This document shows positions 1-9,368 of a stretch of DNA of 64,000 nucleotides, piece after piece. A program made the translations under genes and the position numbers. Origin of the DNA: JAKVCB01 sp963578605 (GTDB taxonomy: Bacteria; Planctomycetota; Planctomycetia; Pirellulales; Lacipirellulaceae); assembly GCA_963578605.1 (NCBI GenBank), contig CAUZEA010000001.1:62001-126000 (forward strand), read 5' to 3'. Position 1 is the first letter of the stretch. Each line of letters opens with the position of its first letter. The notes under the pieces are model-generated. The model was given only the letters and a program-made list of their open reading frames with translations, was not told the origin of the DNA and did no database searches.

Positions 1-1
1 C

Positions 2-286
2 CAATGCGAGGGGCAAGTCGTTGTCCAAGTGCCCGACGTGTTGTCGGCTAAGGAAACCAATCGCGCTTATCGTCGGGCTATTATTGGCCAGCACCGAGCC
101 GAACATCCTGTGGCGGGACCAGATTCCTCAATATTTGACAACCCGCAGGAAGAATCGAGCGATACCAAGAAAGGCCTGCTGGGATCTTCGGTAATTCGTC
201 ATCGGGTGAAGTGCACCCGATGTGGTGAGGCGGTACCAATGTGGTTTGCAAAGTGCCCATTATGCGGCGAATTTCTCCAACACTGA
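2..286 (+). CDS. Zinc-ribbon protein, C-terminal part (5' end outside window)
   Basis: The frame is open from the first bases of the window, so this is the tail of a gene that starts upstream. Before the first internal start codon it reads QCEGQVVVQVPDVLS, which resembles the second half of a CxxC zinc ribbon of the kind common at the start of planctomycete membrane proteins. The C-terminus carries a second complete ribbon, KCTRCGEAVPMWFAKCPLCG, with two CxxC pairs 12 residues apart, and ends shortly after. The middle is polar and low in structure. No catalytic domain is visible. The role is unknown; zinc binding is inferred from the paired CxxC motifs. Confidence 0.6.
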   Translation, partial: QCEGQVVVQVPDVLSAKETNRAYRRAIIGQHRAEHPVAGPDSSIFDNPQEESSDTKKGLLGSSVIRHRVKCTRCGEAVPMWFAKCPLCGEFLQH

Positions 287-610
287 TTTCCTTGCTGATA
301 CCGCCGACTTTCTCCTGTCTCACCAGGTCACCCGGAGAGCGGACCTTTACCTCTGCTCGGGCGACGAGCGACAAGTCGGCAGTCAACCCGTGGCGAAATG
401 CACCCTCAAGTTGCAAGTCACACCAGCGATGCTAGCGACCCGGCGGAGCAAATTTTTTCTGCCACAACTAAAACAAACTCTCCTGGCAACACCTATCCGG
501 GATAGCCTCCAAAGTGATGGTCTGATAAAGTCCCCCTTGTTTTTCTGGGAGATCGGCGCCGAAACGGTCGATCCACACCCAGGAACAGGCTCTTGGGTAA
601 CTCTTGCAAT
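287..610. other. Intergenic region, no gene seen
   Basis: Between the zinc-ribbon gene and the HEAT-repeat lipoprotein. Several overlapping frames stay open here but they have no recognisable domain and no convincing ribosome binding site. No terminator hairpin is evident. Confidence 0.5.
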
Positions 611-1318
611 ATGCCACCGATGTCCAAACGATCGGCCACTTTACGATCCGCACTTGCGATAGTCTGTCTCTCTGCAGGAGGCGGTTGCACGACGGTCCCT
701 TCGTGGGCCAAGTTCTGGCCTTTGGTATCGGCCAACCACTCCACCTATCGCACGCCGCAGATGCGAATCGATGCGATTCGTGAATTCGCCTCCCGTTCCA
801 CCGGAACCGACTCCGAAGACCAGCGCAAACTTGCCAATCAGCTAGCCCGCCAGATCCAAATCGAGCCCGATCCATTCGTGCGCGAGATCATCATCGAAAC
901 CATTGCCAATTTTCGCACACCGCTAGCACAACAAGTTCTCCAAGCAGGCTTGCGCGATGAAGAATCCGCCGTCCGGATCGCTAGCTGTCGGGCGTTGGGA
1001 GCCCAGGGAGACCCCGGGGCAGTTAAAAACCTCGGAAGAACCCTTCGGGCAGACAACGATCAGGACGTTCGGCTCGCTGCAGCTGAGGGCCTGGGCGGGA
1101 TCAAGACACCTGATTCGATTCAGGCCCTGTCCATTGCCCTGGAAGATCAAGACCCTGCTTTGCAGTTCGTGGCGGTCGAATCACTCAAATCGGTCTCGGG
1201 GCAGGATTTTGGTGGCGACGTACGGGCCTGGCGGCAATACGCCACCGGCCAGGACCCGGCCATCCGAGAACGCCCTGTTTCGCTCGCCGAGCAAATTCGC
1301 AAAGTCACCCCATTCTAA
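611..1318 (+). CDS. HEAT-repeat lipoprotein
   Basis: The N-terminus has a short basic stretch, a hydrophobic core (LRSALAIVCLSAGGG) and then Cys followed by TTVP. This fits a lipoprotein signal with a lipobox-like LSAGGGC, so the mature protein is probably lipid-anchored. The rest is a run of about four HEAT-like helical repeats, seen in phrases such as VRIASCRALGAQGD, VRLAAAEGLGGI and LQFVAVESLKSV, which usually form protein-binding solenoids. The frame is open to a TTG at 593, but ATG at 611 or 620 is a better start because it puts basic residues directly before the hydrophobic core. No enzyme motif is seen; the binding partner is unknown. Confidence 0.75.
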   Translation: MPPMSKRSATLRSALAIVCLSAGGGCTTVPSWAKFWPLVSANHSTYRTPQMRIDAIREFASRSTGTDSEDQRKLANQLARQIQIEPDPFVREIIIETIANFRTPLAQQVLQAGLRDEESAVRIASCRALGAQGDPGAVKNLGRTLRADNDQDVRLAAAEGLGGIKTPDSIQALSIALEDQDPALQFVAVESLKSVSGQDFGGDVRAWRQYATGQDPAIRERPVSLAEQIRKVTPF

Positions 1319-1622
1319 CGGGCTGCGAAAGATGGTGAATCTGGGTCGGTGACGTTCTCTTAAGTCACCCACTTTCCGTTCTCGGGCACCAACTTGCCCG
1401 ATGAAACCTGCCTGAATTGGCCCTAGTTGGCTGGTTTGCAGCCCAGACCGTTTGATTCTTTTGATTTTTTGACCGCCGTCGCCCGATATCCAGTCTAGGG
1501 GAGACACTTTGATTCTCCCGAATGTGTTGTGCGCTGGTCACCCGGAACAAAGGTTAACTTTTTTCCCGTGCTAGCCGTGCGTCCGGATCGTACCGTAAAG
1601 CAGGCTAGGTAAACGACTCACC
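1319..1622. other. Intergenic region, no gene seen
   Basis: About 300 bases between two co-directional genes. It holds a T-rich patch near 1450-1470 but no clear hairpin-plus-T-tract terminator and no supported small gene. Confidence 0.4.
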
Positions 1623-3554
1623 ATGCCGACTGATAGCAGGCAGACAGAACAATCCACACCGTCCAGGACACGATGGGGCCCCGGAGAGCTCTCCTGCGGT
1701 AAAGATTCGCACACCCTGCGGAGTGCCATCCGGATCATCCTGCTTGGCTGTTGGCTTACCACCTCAAGCCATGTAGCCCATACGGCCAACATTACGACTA
1801 CGGACTGGTCCATCAGTTCGCCTCCAACACTGACGAGTGAGATTCGACCAGGTAAATTCACCGGTGACGAATCGATCAATAACTTGCTGCGTGCCAAAGA
1901 ACCCTTGATCAAGACCCCGCCTGCTACGGGACCGTCGGGCCGCTCGAGCATTCGCGTCACCCGCAACCCGAATTGGCAGCCGAACCGTACTGAGACCCAC
2001 CCGAAACCCACCCCCGGAGAATGGGACGGGTCTGCTCTTCCGGACTTTGAGTTGCGGGATCTCGCAAAACAGCTTGGCACGACGAAAGGGCAAACCGAAT
2101 CGGCGACCGCCCGCTCTAAAAAGCAACCTGCCAAGAATCTCCAATTCCGGTCTCGCCCCCAACACCAAATCGCTGAGACCGAAGAGCTAAAGATATCGAA
2201 CGGGGCAACCGCCAGTAGCCGGGCCCCATCCGCATCGGCGCCGGGCACGAATCCTCAAATCAGGGGCGAGCTAGCAAACACGAAATCTTCTCAACCGCCT
2301 CGATCGGTCACGGCGGAGCCCAAAATATCTCCAGTGCAGCCACGGCGGTTGGCCCCCGCCAATGTACAGGCAACGCCATTTTCCCAATCCCCGACCGCTT
2401 CCACGCTCAGCAAGCTGCGGCAGCAAGCCGAAGAGCCTAGCCCCACGTTTGCAATCGCGCAACTAACAATCCCGCTCACTCGGTATCAGAAACAGGTGCG
2501 GAACAAAATTCGGCATGTACTGAAAATGTACTACAAACGCCCACTCAATAGCCGTGATCATGACCCGTGGGAAATTATGCACGGGATGCTGGCCTATGGG
2601 GTTTACAGTCGGATATTGCAGGATGGCCCGCGTGGCAATCCCATTACTGCAGTTGGCTGGCTTTGTTACAACCGGCCATGCAAAAACAAGACACTCCTTT
2701 ATCTGAATAATGACAACGAGTTGCGGGCCCGTTGGGGAGTGGGATTGCAGGGACACTACGGGCAGTTCCTGGCGATGCTGGCCCAATGCCGTGTTACCAA
2801 CAATTACCCGGTTCGCGTAAACGACAAGCAGTTCGTGGTCAATGACTTGGTTGCTGCAGAGAAGAAGACGTGTCATTCAGGCGAAGAACTTTCCTTCAAG
2901 CTGATCAGCCTGATGCACTACTGCCCTTCGGATGTGGTTTGGGTCGACGAACGGGGATCGAAGTGGGATATTCCACGGTTAATTCGAGAGGAACTCAAAC
3001 AACCGGTCCGTGGGGCACCCTGTGGTGGCACCCATCGCCTTGGTGGGTTAAGCCTGGCGGTCCGCACGCGGCAGATGCGTAACGAGCCGATCGATGGCGA
3101 GTATCTCCGCGCCAAGGAATTTGTCGATAAGTATGAGCAATACGCCATGCAGTTTCAAAACTCCGATGGCAGTTTCAGCACGAAATGGTTTCGCGGGGCT
3201 GGCAACGAAGAAGACAAAAACCGGCGCATCAAGACCTCCGGGCATATCCTGGAATGGCTGATGTACACGCTCGACGAAGAAGAGCTCTATCAACCTAAGG
3301 TAGTCCGTGCCGTCGATTATGTTGCCAGCCTGATGGCCCGCGACTACAACCATGACTGGGAAGTTGGCCCGCTGGGTCATGCAACACACGCCTTGGTGTT
3401 GTACGACGAGCGCGTGTTCCAGATACACGACGCGTTGGAGAAAGCGAAACGGACCCCCCGGACCCCCGTCGCTAGACGGAAACGCAGCCAGCGGCAAAGG
3501 GCGACCTACGGCAACCCAAAGGTCACCCACGGTAACCCCAGGACACGTCGCTAG
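1623..3554 (+). CDS. Large secreted planctomycete protein of unknown function
   Basis: This 643-aa protein has an N-terminal hydrophobic segment near residues 38-58 (IRIILLGCWLTTSSHVAH) that may be a long signal sequence. Residues of about 60 to 270 are Pro/Ser/Thr/Gln-rich and look disordered. The C-terminal 370 residues are well structured, rich in Trp, Tyr and Cys, and include WEIMHGMLAYGV, GLQGHYGQFLAMLAQCRV, GAPCGGTHRLGGLSLAV and SGHILEWLMYTL. The regular helical pairs and the phrase QNSDGSFS suggest an alpha/alpha toroid (terpenoid-cyclase or prenyltransferase-like) fold; this is inference. The last 25 residues are a basic tail. I do not recognise a named family. It stands alone, with long gaps on both sides. 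Confidence 0.7.
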   Translation: MPTDSRQTEQSTPSRTRWGPGELSCGKDSHTLRSAIRIILLGCWLTTSSHVAHTANITTTDWSISSPPTLTSEIRPGKFTGDESINNLLRAKEPLIKTPPATGPSGRSSIRVTRNPNWQPNRTETHPKPTPGEWDGSALPDFELRDLAKQLGTTKGQTESATARSKKQPAKNLQFRSRPQHQIAETEELKISNGATASSRAPSASAPGTNPQIRGELANTKSSQPPRSVTAEPKISPVQPRRLAPANVQATPFSQSPTASTLSKLRQQAEEPSPTFAIAQLTIPLTRYQKQVRNKIRHVLKMYYKRPLNSRDHDPWEIMHGMLAYGVYSRILQDGPRGNPITAVGWLCYNRPCKNKTLLYLNNDNELRARWGVGLQGHYGQFLAMLAQCRVTNNYPVRVNDKQFVVNDLVAAEKKTCHSGEELSFKLISLMHYCPSDVVWVDERGSKWDIPRLIREELKQPVRGAPCGGTHRLGGLSLAVRTRQMRNEPIDGEYLRAKEFVDKYEQYAMQFQNSDGSFSTKWFRGAGNEEDKNRRIKTSGHILEWLMYTLDEEELYQPKVVRAVDYVASLMARDYNHDWEVGPLGHATHALVLYDERVFQIHDALEKAKRTPRTPVARRKRSQRQRATYGNPKVTHGNPRTRR

Positions 3555-3903
3555 TCTGGTTTTCGACCGGTCTTAACGGGTTTAGCCAGGAGCCTGCGCC
3601 CGTTTCGGCCCGTTTGGCGTTGCCCGGGCCCGTCCGACTCGCCGCTGGGGCGACTTTGGCCAACGTCCCTATTGTCGGCGACTCCCCTGGTCGATTACGA
3701 TTGGGGTAGTTTTGGTGCGCACCCCTCTTTTTTGCGATGTGGGTTACCACCCTATCCGCATCGTACCGTTGTCGACTTCAAGGGAAATTTCGAGCCGGCA
3801 ACTTACATCCTGACCGCAAGCATCCTGACCGCAAATCGGTGGCAGTGATTCCAACGGCCTGGGGGCGCTGCTCGGCACCTTCCAGTTCATGGGACCGAGT
3901 ACC
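3555..3903. other. Intergenic region, no gene seen
   Basis: GC-rich DNA upstream of the diadenylate cyclase. It contains a short direct repeat (CATCCTGACCGCAA twice near 3806-3835, the second copy truncated). No small gene or terminator can be supported. Confidence 0.4.
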
Positions 3904-4848
3904 ATGGCCATATCGAAAAAGTTCAGCGATCAGCTAAAAGCATTTTGCGACCAGGCATGTCGTCTGGCCGATCTGCACAATGCCGATGCGATATTGTTCC
4001 TCATGGAGAAACTCACGGACTGGCGCCAGCTCCGCAAGGCAACCAAGGGATATATGGTTTTGTTGGCAGGCGATTCGGAAGAAACCTTGTATGGGTCGAG
4101 TGAAGCAGACTTCGACACGATTCAACTCAACATGTCTTCGGATGCCCCTGTCTACGAACGCTTGACCCAAGCGCTGCTGGAGGGAGTCGCCGATGAACTA
4201 CTCCCTGCGGCGGCATGCGTGGTTGCTGTCTATAGCGGTTTTGAAGACCGGGCAATTGATTCGCTCAGCATCATTCGCCTCGGCGAGCACCTGGGGCAGC
4301 TAACGGTTCGCGACCTCCGCCAGCTGGAAACACGGGTTCCAATCAGCACACTGAAAACCGTCGTCGATCTGGCGGTACAAATTGGCCGCGAGGGTCGCGA
4401 AGGCAAACCGGTCGGCACCCTTTTCACCGTTGGGGACCATCGCAAGGTGCTCTCCAGCTGTCACTCGATGGGGTTTGATCCGATGCGCGGATACAATCGG
4501 GTGGAAAGAAATTTGACTGACACCAAGGTTCGCGAAGGAGTGAAAGAAATCGCCCAGATGGACGGTGCATTTGTGATATCGGCAGATGCTACGATCGTCG
4601 CCGCAGCGCAACACATCTCGGCTTCCGGATCATCCAACATATCCCTTTCGAAGGGACTTGGCTCGCGGCATTGGGCTGCTGCCGAAATCACACACGCGAC
4701 CAGCGCGATCGCCGTTACCGTCAGCGCATCGAACGGCACCGTTCGAATTTTTCAAAAAGGCGAAGTGATGCTTCGCATCGAGCCTTTCCGGCGGGCCATG
4801 AAATGGAAAGAGTTTGAGTACGAAATGCCAACCGGTCCTTCCGATTGA
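3904..4848 (+). CDS. Diadenylate cyclase (DisA_N/DAC domain), CdaZ-like architecture
   Basis: The C-terminal half is a DAC domain, which makes cyclic di-AMP from two ATP. Both signature motifs are present: MDGAFVIS (Asp220-Gly-Ala) and GLGSRHWAAAEIT (Arg255-His256), in the spacing expected for DisA_N. Residues of about 1-160 form an alpha/beta domain with no membrane helix, so the enzyme should be cytosolic. This layout recalls the CdaZ class, with a pyruvate-kinase-C-terminal-like domain before DAC, rather than membrane-bound CdaA or DNA-scanning DisA; the subclass is inferred. ATG 3904 (MAISKKF) is preferred over the in-frame ATG at 3889. No phosphodiesterase or c-di-AMP target gene is adjacent. 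Confidence 0.85.
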   Translation: MAISKKFSDQLKAFCDQACRLADLHNADAILFLMEKLTDWRQLRKATKGYMVLLAGDSEETLYGSSEADFDTIQLNMSSDAPVYERLTQALLEGVADELLPAAACVVAVYSGFEDRAIDSLSIIRLGEHLGQLTVRDLRQLETRVPISTLKTVVDLAVQIGREGREGKPVGTLFTVGDHRKVLSSCHSMGFDPMRGYNRVERNLTDTKVREGVKEIAQMDGAFVISADATIVAAAQHISASGSSNISLSKGLGSRHWAAAEITHATSAIAVTVSASNGTVRIFQKGEVMLRIEPFRRAMKWKEFEYEMPTGPSD

Positions 4849-5039
4849 AAGCCTTGGCATGCTCTAACGACTGGAGGCAGTCACTGGCCAAGGAGACTAC
4901 AAGGCGATTACCCAAGCTCCCCGCAAAAGACTCCGGGCTCTGCCAGTCCAAACCGACTTGACCGCTTCCCCTCGACCATGAGCAAGTCGAACATGATTGA
5001 GGCTCTGCAGCTTGGGACCATTGCCACGGAGCGATCGAA

Positions 5040-7664
5040 TCAGTTGGTCTTGTTGATAATGTCGGCCAGGTGAGTCCGAATCTCATCGATCCGGGCATCA
5101 TCAAGGGGTTTCATCCCATTTCGCTCGGTGACGTAAAAAACATCGACCACCTGGTCCAAATACGTACCAATCTTGGAAAACTTGATAATGAAACGGAGAT
5201 TGTGCAATGCGCGGGCCATTTCGTAGAGTAACCCGCGCCGGTCCACCGTAAAAACCTCGATGATCGTGCAGTCTTCTGAAAGGTTGTTATCAATACGTAC
5301 TTCCTGAGGAAGATTTGCGAGTGCGGCTTCGGCCTCGCGCTGCTGGCGGCCAAAAATTGAACGAAAAGTGGGTGGGTCGCGAGAATCGATCGCGTTGACC
5401 AATGCATGACTGATTTGCTGCAACCGGTCTTCGGAGGGAGGCCCCGCTGATTCGGTATCGTGCACGATGTACCGTTGTAAAAGCAAACCTTCTGCAAGTG
5501 TCGCTGTTCCGGCGGCAAGGATCTCAATTTCAAGGCTTGTAAAAACGCCAGCCATGCTCGAAAAAATCCCGCGGCCACTACCCTGGTCGACACCAGCAGT
5601 GAATTCAATGGTATCGGTTGGGGCATCGTAGCTACCCCACGCACAACCTGATCGCGGTGGCAGACCATGCAAACGCCGAAGCGTTTCGGCAATTTTGTCC
5701 GCATGACGGCCAACAACGTAGCTTTCTGGTAACGCGTCAAACTGGAGTTGAAACCATTCTGCGTTCCCATCAGATTCACTAAACTCATCGAGCACTGCCG
5801 CGCGAATTGTGCTTCGATGATCGTCGGGGAATCTCTGTTGTTCCGGTTGTAGAACCTGCATCGTGCGGAGGTACAAGTCATTAAGAACCCCGGCCTTCCA
5901 GTCGTTGAACACGTCGGGACCTACGGCGGCAAGGTCCGCACAACTCAACAGGTAGAGCATGGTCAGCCGCTCCGGCGTTTGGATCTCCTTGGCAAAACTC
6001 TCAATAAGGTCCTGTTGACTCGTGTCTCGACGGAATGCGATATGGGACATCCGCAAGTGCTTGAGGACAAGAAAAGTAATCGTCTCTGCTTCGTCGGCAG
6101 GTAAATCCAACCGAGCGACAGTGCTCTGGGCAATCCTCGCCCCAACTTCGCTGTGATCTTCCTCGAACCCTTTTCCCAAATCATGGAGCAAGAGCGCCAG
6201 ATGGAGCGTTCTTTTCGACGAAAGTTCGCTATAGATTTTTGCCGGTAAATCGGATCGCTCGGCAAAACGTGTTGCTTCCTCAACTGCCCGAATACAATGC
6301 TCGTCGACCGTGTATTTGTGGTATTGGTTGAACTGCAACAGACACCGGGCATGGGTGAATTCAGGGATGATTCTCTCCAACACGCCTAAGGCATGGAGCC
6401 GCCGTAACAACTCCCCCAACTCGGTTGGATTGGCCAAAATGTTCAGAAAGCGATCGGTCGTTTCGGCATCCAAACCCCGGGAATAATCAGGAGCGGATCG
6501 GTAAACCAGGTACCAGGTGTCCTGCGCGATCCACTTGTGGTGAAGTCGAGCGAGATCAACCAGTTTCAGCACTTCCTGAACGCGAGACTTCAGCTTGCCA
6601 CGCCCGCGACTGGTCGCGCTGATCTCGCGGATCCCAAGTCGATAATCATCATTAATGACCCGACTGAGCACGGGCTCCAACACCCGCGACACCGGCGACG
6701 CCGGCGCTACCAACCCGGCGATTCGGTGAGCAAGGGACGACACGTGTTGGGTGGCGTGAAAGTAATCTCGCATGAACTGCTCGGCGGGTAACAACCCGGC
6801 AGTGCCGCGATACCCGAATTTAGCCGAGAGACGAACCTGTTCAGGTCGAGTGACGATATCACGACTGGATTTCGCATGAAAATGCATGTCGTTCCGCGCC
6901 CTCAACAACAGATTGCGGGCAGAGACGAGCCGGCGGTAGTCAAACTTCGAAATAACCCCCATACTGTGCAGCCGATCGGGTTCGGCAACACCACACTTCA
7001 CAAACCACAACCAGCGAAGCAAATGCAAGTCGCGCAACCCACCAGGCGAGCGCTTGATATTGGGTTCCAGAAGGTAGACTGATTCGCCGTAATAACGCCG
7101 TTCATTCTTTCGGGCTTCGATGAATTCTCGGGATTGCGCCGTGGGTCGCCGGTGAATCATCTTCCTGAAGGCAGCAACGAAATTCTCGTGCAGATCATCC
7201 GCTCCGACCAACAACCGCGATTCCAGCAGCGACGTACCGACAAGAGGGTCGTGACGGGCCAATTGAATCGCCTGTTGCGACGTTCTTACACTTTGCCCCA
7301 ATTGTTCACCGGTGTCGTAAATATCCTGGCTCAAGCGTGTGACGAAGTCGGTGATCGCAGAGTCGGTCCCACCGCTATACAAGATCATCAAATCGATGTC
7401 TGAATAGGGTGCCAGCTGCCTTCTCCCATAGCCACCGTGGGCAACCAGGGCAATTCGACGACGAATTTGGTCGGCCTCGTGGGGTGTCAAGTCTCCAAGG
7501 GCGGCATCATAGACCTGTCCAATTGTGGCGTCGACCAGGGCGGTCATCCTTGCGCACACCTTGACACCCGTCCCACCCCGATCGTGAAAATTGTGATTTT
7601 TTCTCCGGCCATCCGCAAGCTGCTGCCGTGCAGTCAAGATGCTCGGACGAAGACGAGATGCCAT
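5040..7664 (-). CDS. glnD: Bifunctional [protein-PII] uridylyltransferase / uridylyl-removing enzyme GlnD
   Basis: GlnD senses glutamine and adds or removes UMP on PII. The domain order is canonical: a nucleotidyltransferase domain with GGYGRRQLAPYSDIDLMILY (paired Asp in SDIDLM), a GlnE/GlnD helical linker, an HD phosphohydrolase domain (LALLLHDLGKGFEEDHSEVG) for de-uridylylation, and two C-terminal ACT domains (around FSSMAGVFTSLEIEIL and VFTVDRRGLLYEMARAL) that bind glutamine. At 874 aa it is full length. The frame is open to 7772, but ATG 7664 (MASRLRPS) is a better start than the Pro/Ser-rich extension. It lies 162 bases downstream of its substrate gene glnB on the same strand, so the two probably form one operon. 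Confidence 0.93.
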   Translation of the reverse strand: MASRLRPSILTARQQLADGRRKNHNFHDRGGTGVKVCARMTALVDATIGQVYDAALGDLTPHEADQIRRRIALVAHGGYGRRQLAPYSDIDLMILYSGGTDSAITDFVTRLSQDIYDTGEQLGQSVRTSQQAIQLARHDPLVGTSLLESRLLVGADDLHENFVAAFRKMIHRRPTAQSREFIEARKNERRYYGESVYLLEPNIKRSPGGLRDLHLLRWLWFVKCGVAEPDRLHSMGVISKFDYRRLVSARNLLLRARNDMHFHAKSSRDIVTRPEQVRLSAKFGYRGTAGLLPAEQFMRDYFHATQHVSSLAHRIAGLVAPASPVSRVLEPVLSRVINDDYRLGIREISATSRGRGKLKSRVQEVLKLVDLARLHHKWIAQDTWYLVYRSAPDYSRGLDAETTDRFLNILANPTELGELLRRLHALGVLERIIPEFTHARCLLQFNQYHKYTVDEHCIRAVEEATRFAERSDLPAKIYSELSSKRTLHLALLLHDLGKGFEEDHSEVGARIAQSTVARLDLPADEAETITFLVLKHLRMSHIAFRRDTSQQDLIESFAKEIQTPERLTMLYLLSCADLAAVGPDVFNDWKAGVLNDLYLRTMQVLQPEQQRFPDDHRSTIRAAVLDEFSESDGNAEWFQLQFDALPESYVVGRHADKIAETLRRLHGLPPRSGCAWGSYDAPTDTIEFTAGVDQGSGRGIFSSMAGVFTSLEIEILAAGTATLAEGLLLQRYIVHDTESAGPPSEDRLQQISHALVNAIDSRDPPTFRSIFGRQQREAEAALANLPQEVRIDNNLSEDCTIIEVFTVDRRGLLYEMARALHNLRFIIKFSKIGTYLDQVVDVFYVTERNGMKPLDDARIDEIRTHLADIINKTN

Positions 7665-7826
7665 AGCATCACCGGTCGGGGAGGAATTCGCTGACGGCGC
7701 GATAACGAACTGCAAGAGGGAAGATAAAGGTCGCGGGGCAGCAACGCGGCTGGCTGGCCAGGGGCAAACCAACCCACCACAACGCGTCTTGAGACCTCGG
7801 CGTCACGCAACACTGTGGACGAAATT

Positions 7827-8165
7827 TTAAAGCGCCTCAGGACCTGTTTCGCCTGTGCGAATACGGATTGTTTCCGACAGGTCCGATACAAATATTTTTC
7901 CATCACCGATTTGACCGGTTTGTGCCGACTTGACGACCGTATCAAGGACCGCCTGCAGGCGACCATCATCGATGGCGATCTCTAATTTCACTTTCGGCAC
8001 AAAGTCAACCGCGTACTCCGTTCCCCGATACATTTCGGTGTGGCCCTTCTGGCGCCCGAACCCACGAACTTCAGTAACGGTCATGCCGACCACTCCCTGC
8101 TCGCTCAGTACGTTCTTTACCTCTTCAAGTTTGAAATGGCGGATAATAGCTTCGACTTTTTTCAT
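7827..8165 (-). CDS. glnB: Nitrogen regulatory protein PII
   Basis: A 112-aa PII trimer subunit, a cytosolic signal protein that reads 2-oxoglutarate, ATP/ADP and uridylylation state. The start MKKVEAIIRHFKLEEVKNVL and the T-loop RQKGHTEMYRGTEYAVDFVPK are classical. Tyr51, the site modified by GlnD, is present at the T-loop apex. The C-terminal signature GDGKIFVSDLSETIRIRTGE is intact. A purine-rich AGGGAG lies about 7 bases before the ATG. No amtB or glnA is in the window, so its target cannot be read from context. The partner enzyme gene glnD follows directly. Confidence 0.95.
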   Translation of the reverse strand: MKKVEAIIRHFKLEEVKNVLSEQGVVGMTVTEVRGFGRQKGHTEMYRGTEYAVDFVPKVKLEIAIDDGRLQAVLDTVVKSAQTGQIGDGKIFVSDLSETIRIRTGETGPEAL

Positions 8166-9368
8166 CGCCTTGGCTCCCTAAAAGTTAGCTGCTTAAGACT
8201 CCCAGCCAACAGGTAACATGCTGCGGAGGGGGAAAGTCATGTAGATTTCTATAGGACATGCTAACACAGTAAGCCTATCTCGCCTACGTGTTACGATGGT
8301 CGCCCCCCGGGGCTTACTTCGTGATAAGTTAGAATCTTCGTGATAAGTTGGAATTCAGCGTCGATTAAATGTGATCCTCTTCACCGTGAAAGTCCGTGTC
8401 GAGCCCTTGGATCTACTCCTGAGTTACCCAGATTCCTAGGCTCGCATCCGTAATGTTCAAGAAGATGAATGTGACCTCAATACCGTATATCCAGACAAAT
8501 ATCTAAATGACGAACACGGCGGCAATTTTTCCAGGCACAAGATTACCACCTTCAATCAAGCCAAGTTTCTCACCTTCGGCAATCTGCCAGCAGGGTCGCA
8601 CGGCTCTCTCTGGACGTCAAGATACCCCACCAACCATTCAATGGTAAATAGGGCAGCAGACCAGGGGGCCCTACCAATATACGGACCAGGGCCATGGTAC
8701 TAAATTTCAGTGGCTCAGCAAACGCCCCAAAATCAAGGCGAAAGGGATGATGAAAAACATGCCCTGAAAAGGCTTGTGTGGGTGATCCGCGGGATATTAT
8801 CGGCCATCGGCTCGATCGCGACACCCGCCTGCTCGCCCCAGTTCCGCTTGATCCCCTTCGTTAAGGCGCAGTCGAAGCTCCGATATCGGAATTACGACTG
8901 CTCACAGGAAGTTGAGCAGCCGTACAATGCCCGTGATACGGACACGATACGAAAACGACGACGTGACTGCCGAAGTCTATCCTGTGGAGAAGTAGCGTGC
9001 CTCCAATACGGCATTGCACTTTTTCAAGTAATTGCTTTCGGACCGCTAAAAATAAACATTCCGACTTCGACCTCAATCGGAGCGTCATCTGCCGAAAAAC
9101 CTGATGTGATCGTCGTGAGGGCTCGCAAACAAGTTGGCGAAAAGCTCTTTGCACTGACCGCACAACGATAGCTGCCTGAGCACCGGCCTGGGAGATGCAC
9201 CCCCGGTTGAAAATGTCCAGTTCCAAAAGTCGTAAAAGTGCGGTTAAGGCAATAAATCGTTGGCCCATACGACTGCTTGACCATCTGCGGTACGACCATC
9301 AAACAATTCGTCAACATTTGACGAGAAAGGTTTTGTCGGCAGGCCCTCCCTGTGGCGGGCATCGGCCT
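8166..9368. other. 1.2-kb gene desert upstream of glnB, with a 19-bp tandem direct repeat
   Basis: No frame in this stretch has a recognisable domain. It contains a 19-bp tandem repeat at 8317-8335 and 8336-8354 (CTTCGTGATAAGTT-R-GAAT, one mismatch), 150-190 bases upstream of the glnB start, where an operator could sit. On the minus strand around 8730-8780 a hydrophobic run (FQGMFFIIPFALILGRLLS) is cut by a stop and frameshifts. This could be a decayed small membrane-protein gene, but I cannot name the parent family. Confidence 0.4.

Noticed and set aside
222..662. 146-aa plus-strand frame between the first two genes
   Set aside because: It overlaps the zinc-ribbon end and the lipoprotein start and has no recognisable motif.
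8710..9171. Plus-strand 153-aa frame upstream of the cobalamin adenosyltransferase
   Set aside because: No domain, odd composition and no ribosome binding site; it overlaps the region with a broken minus-strand hydrophobic frame.
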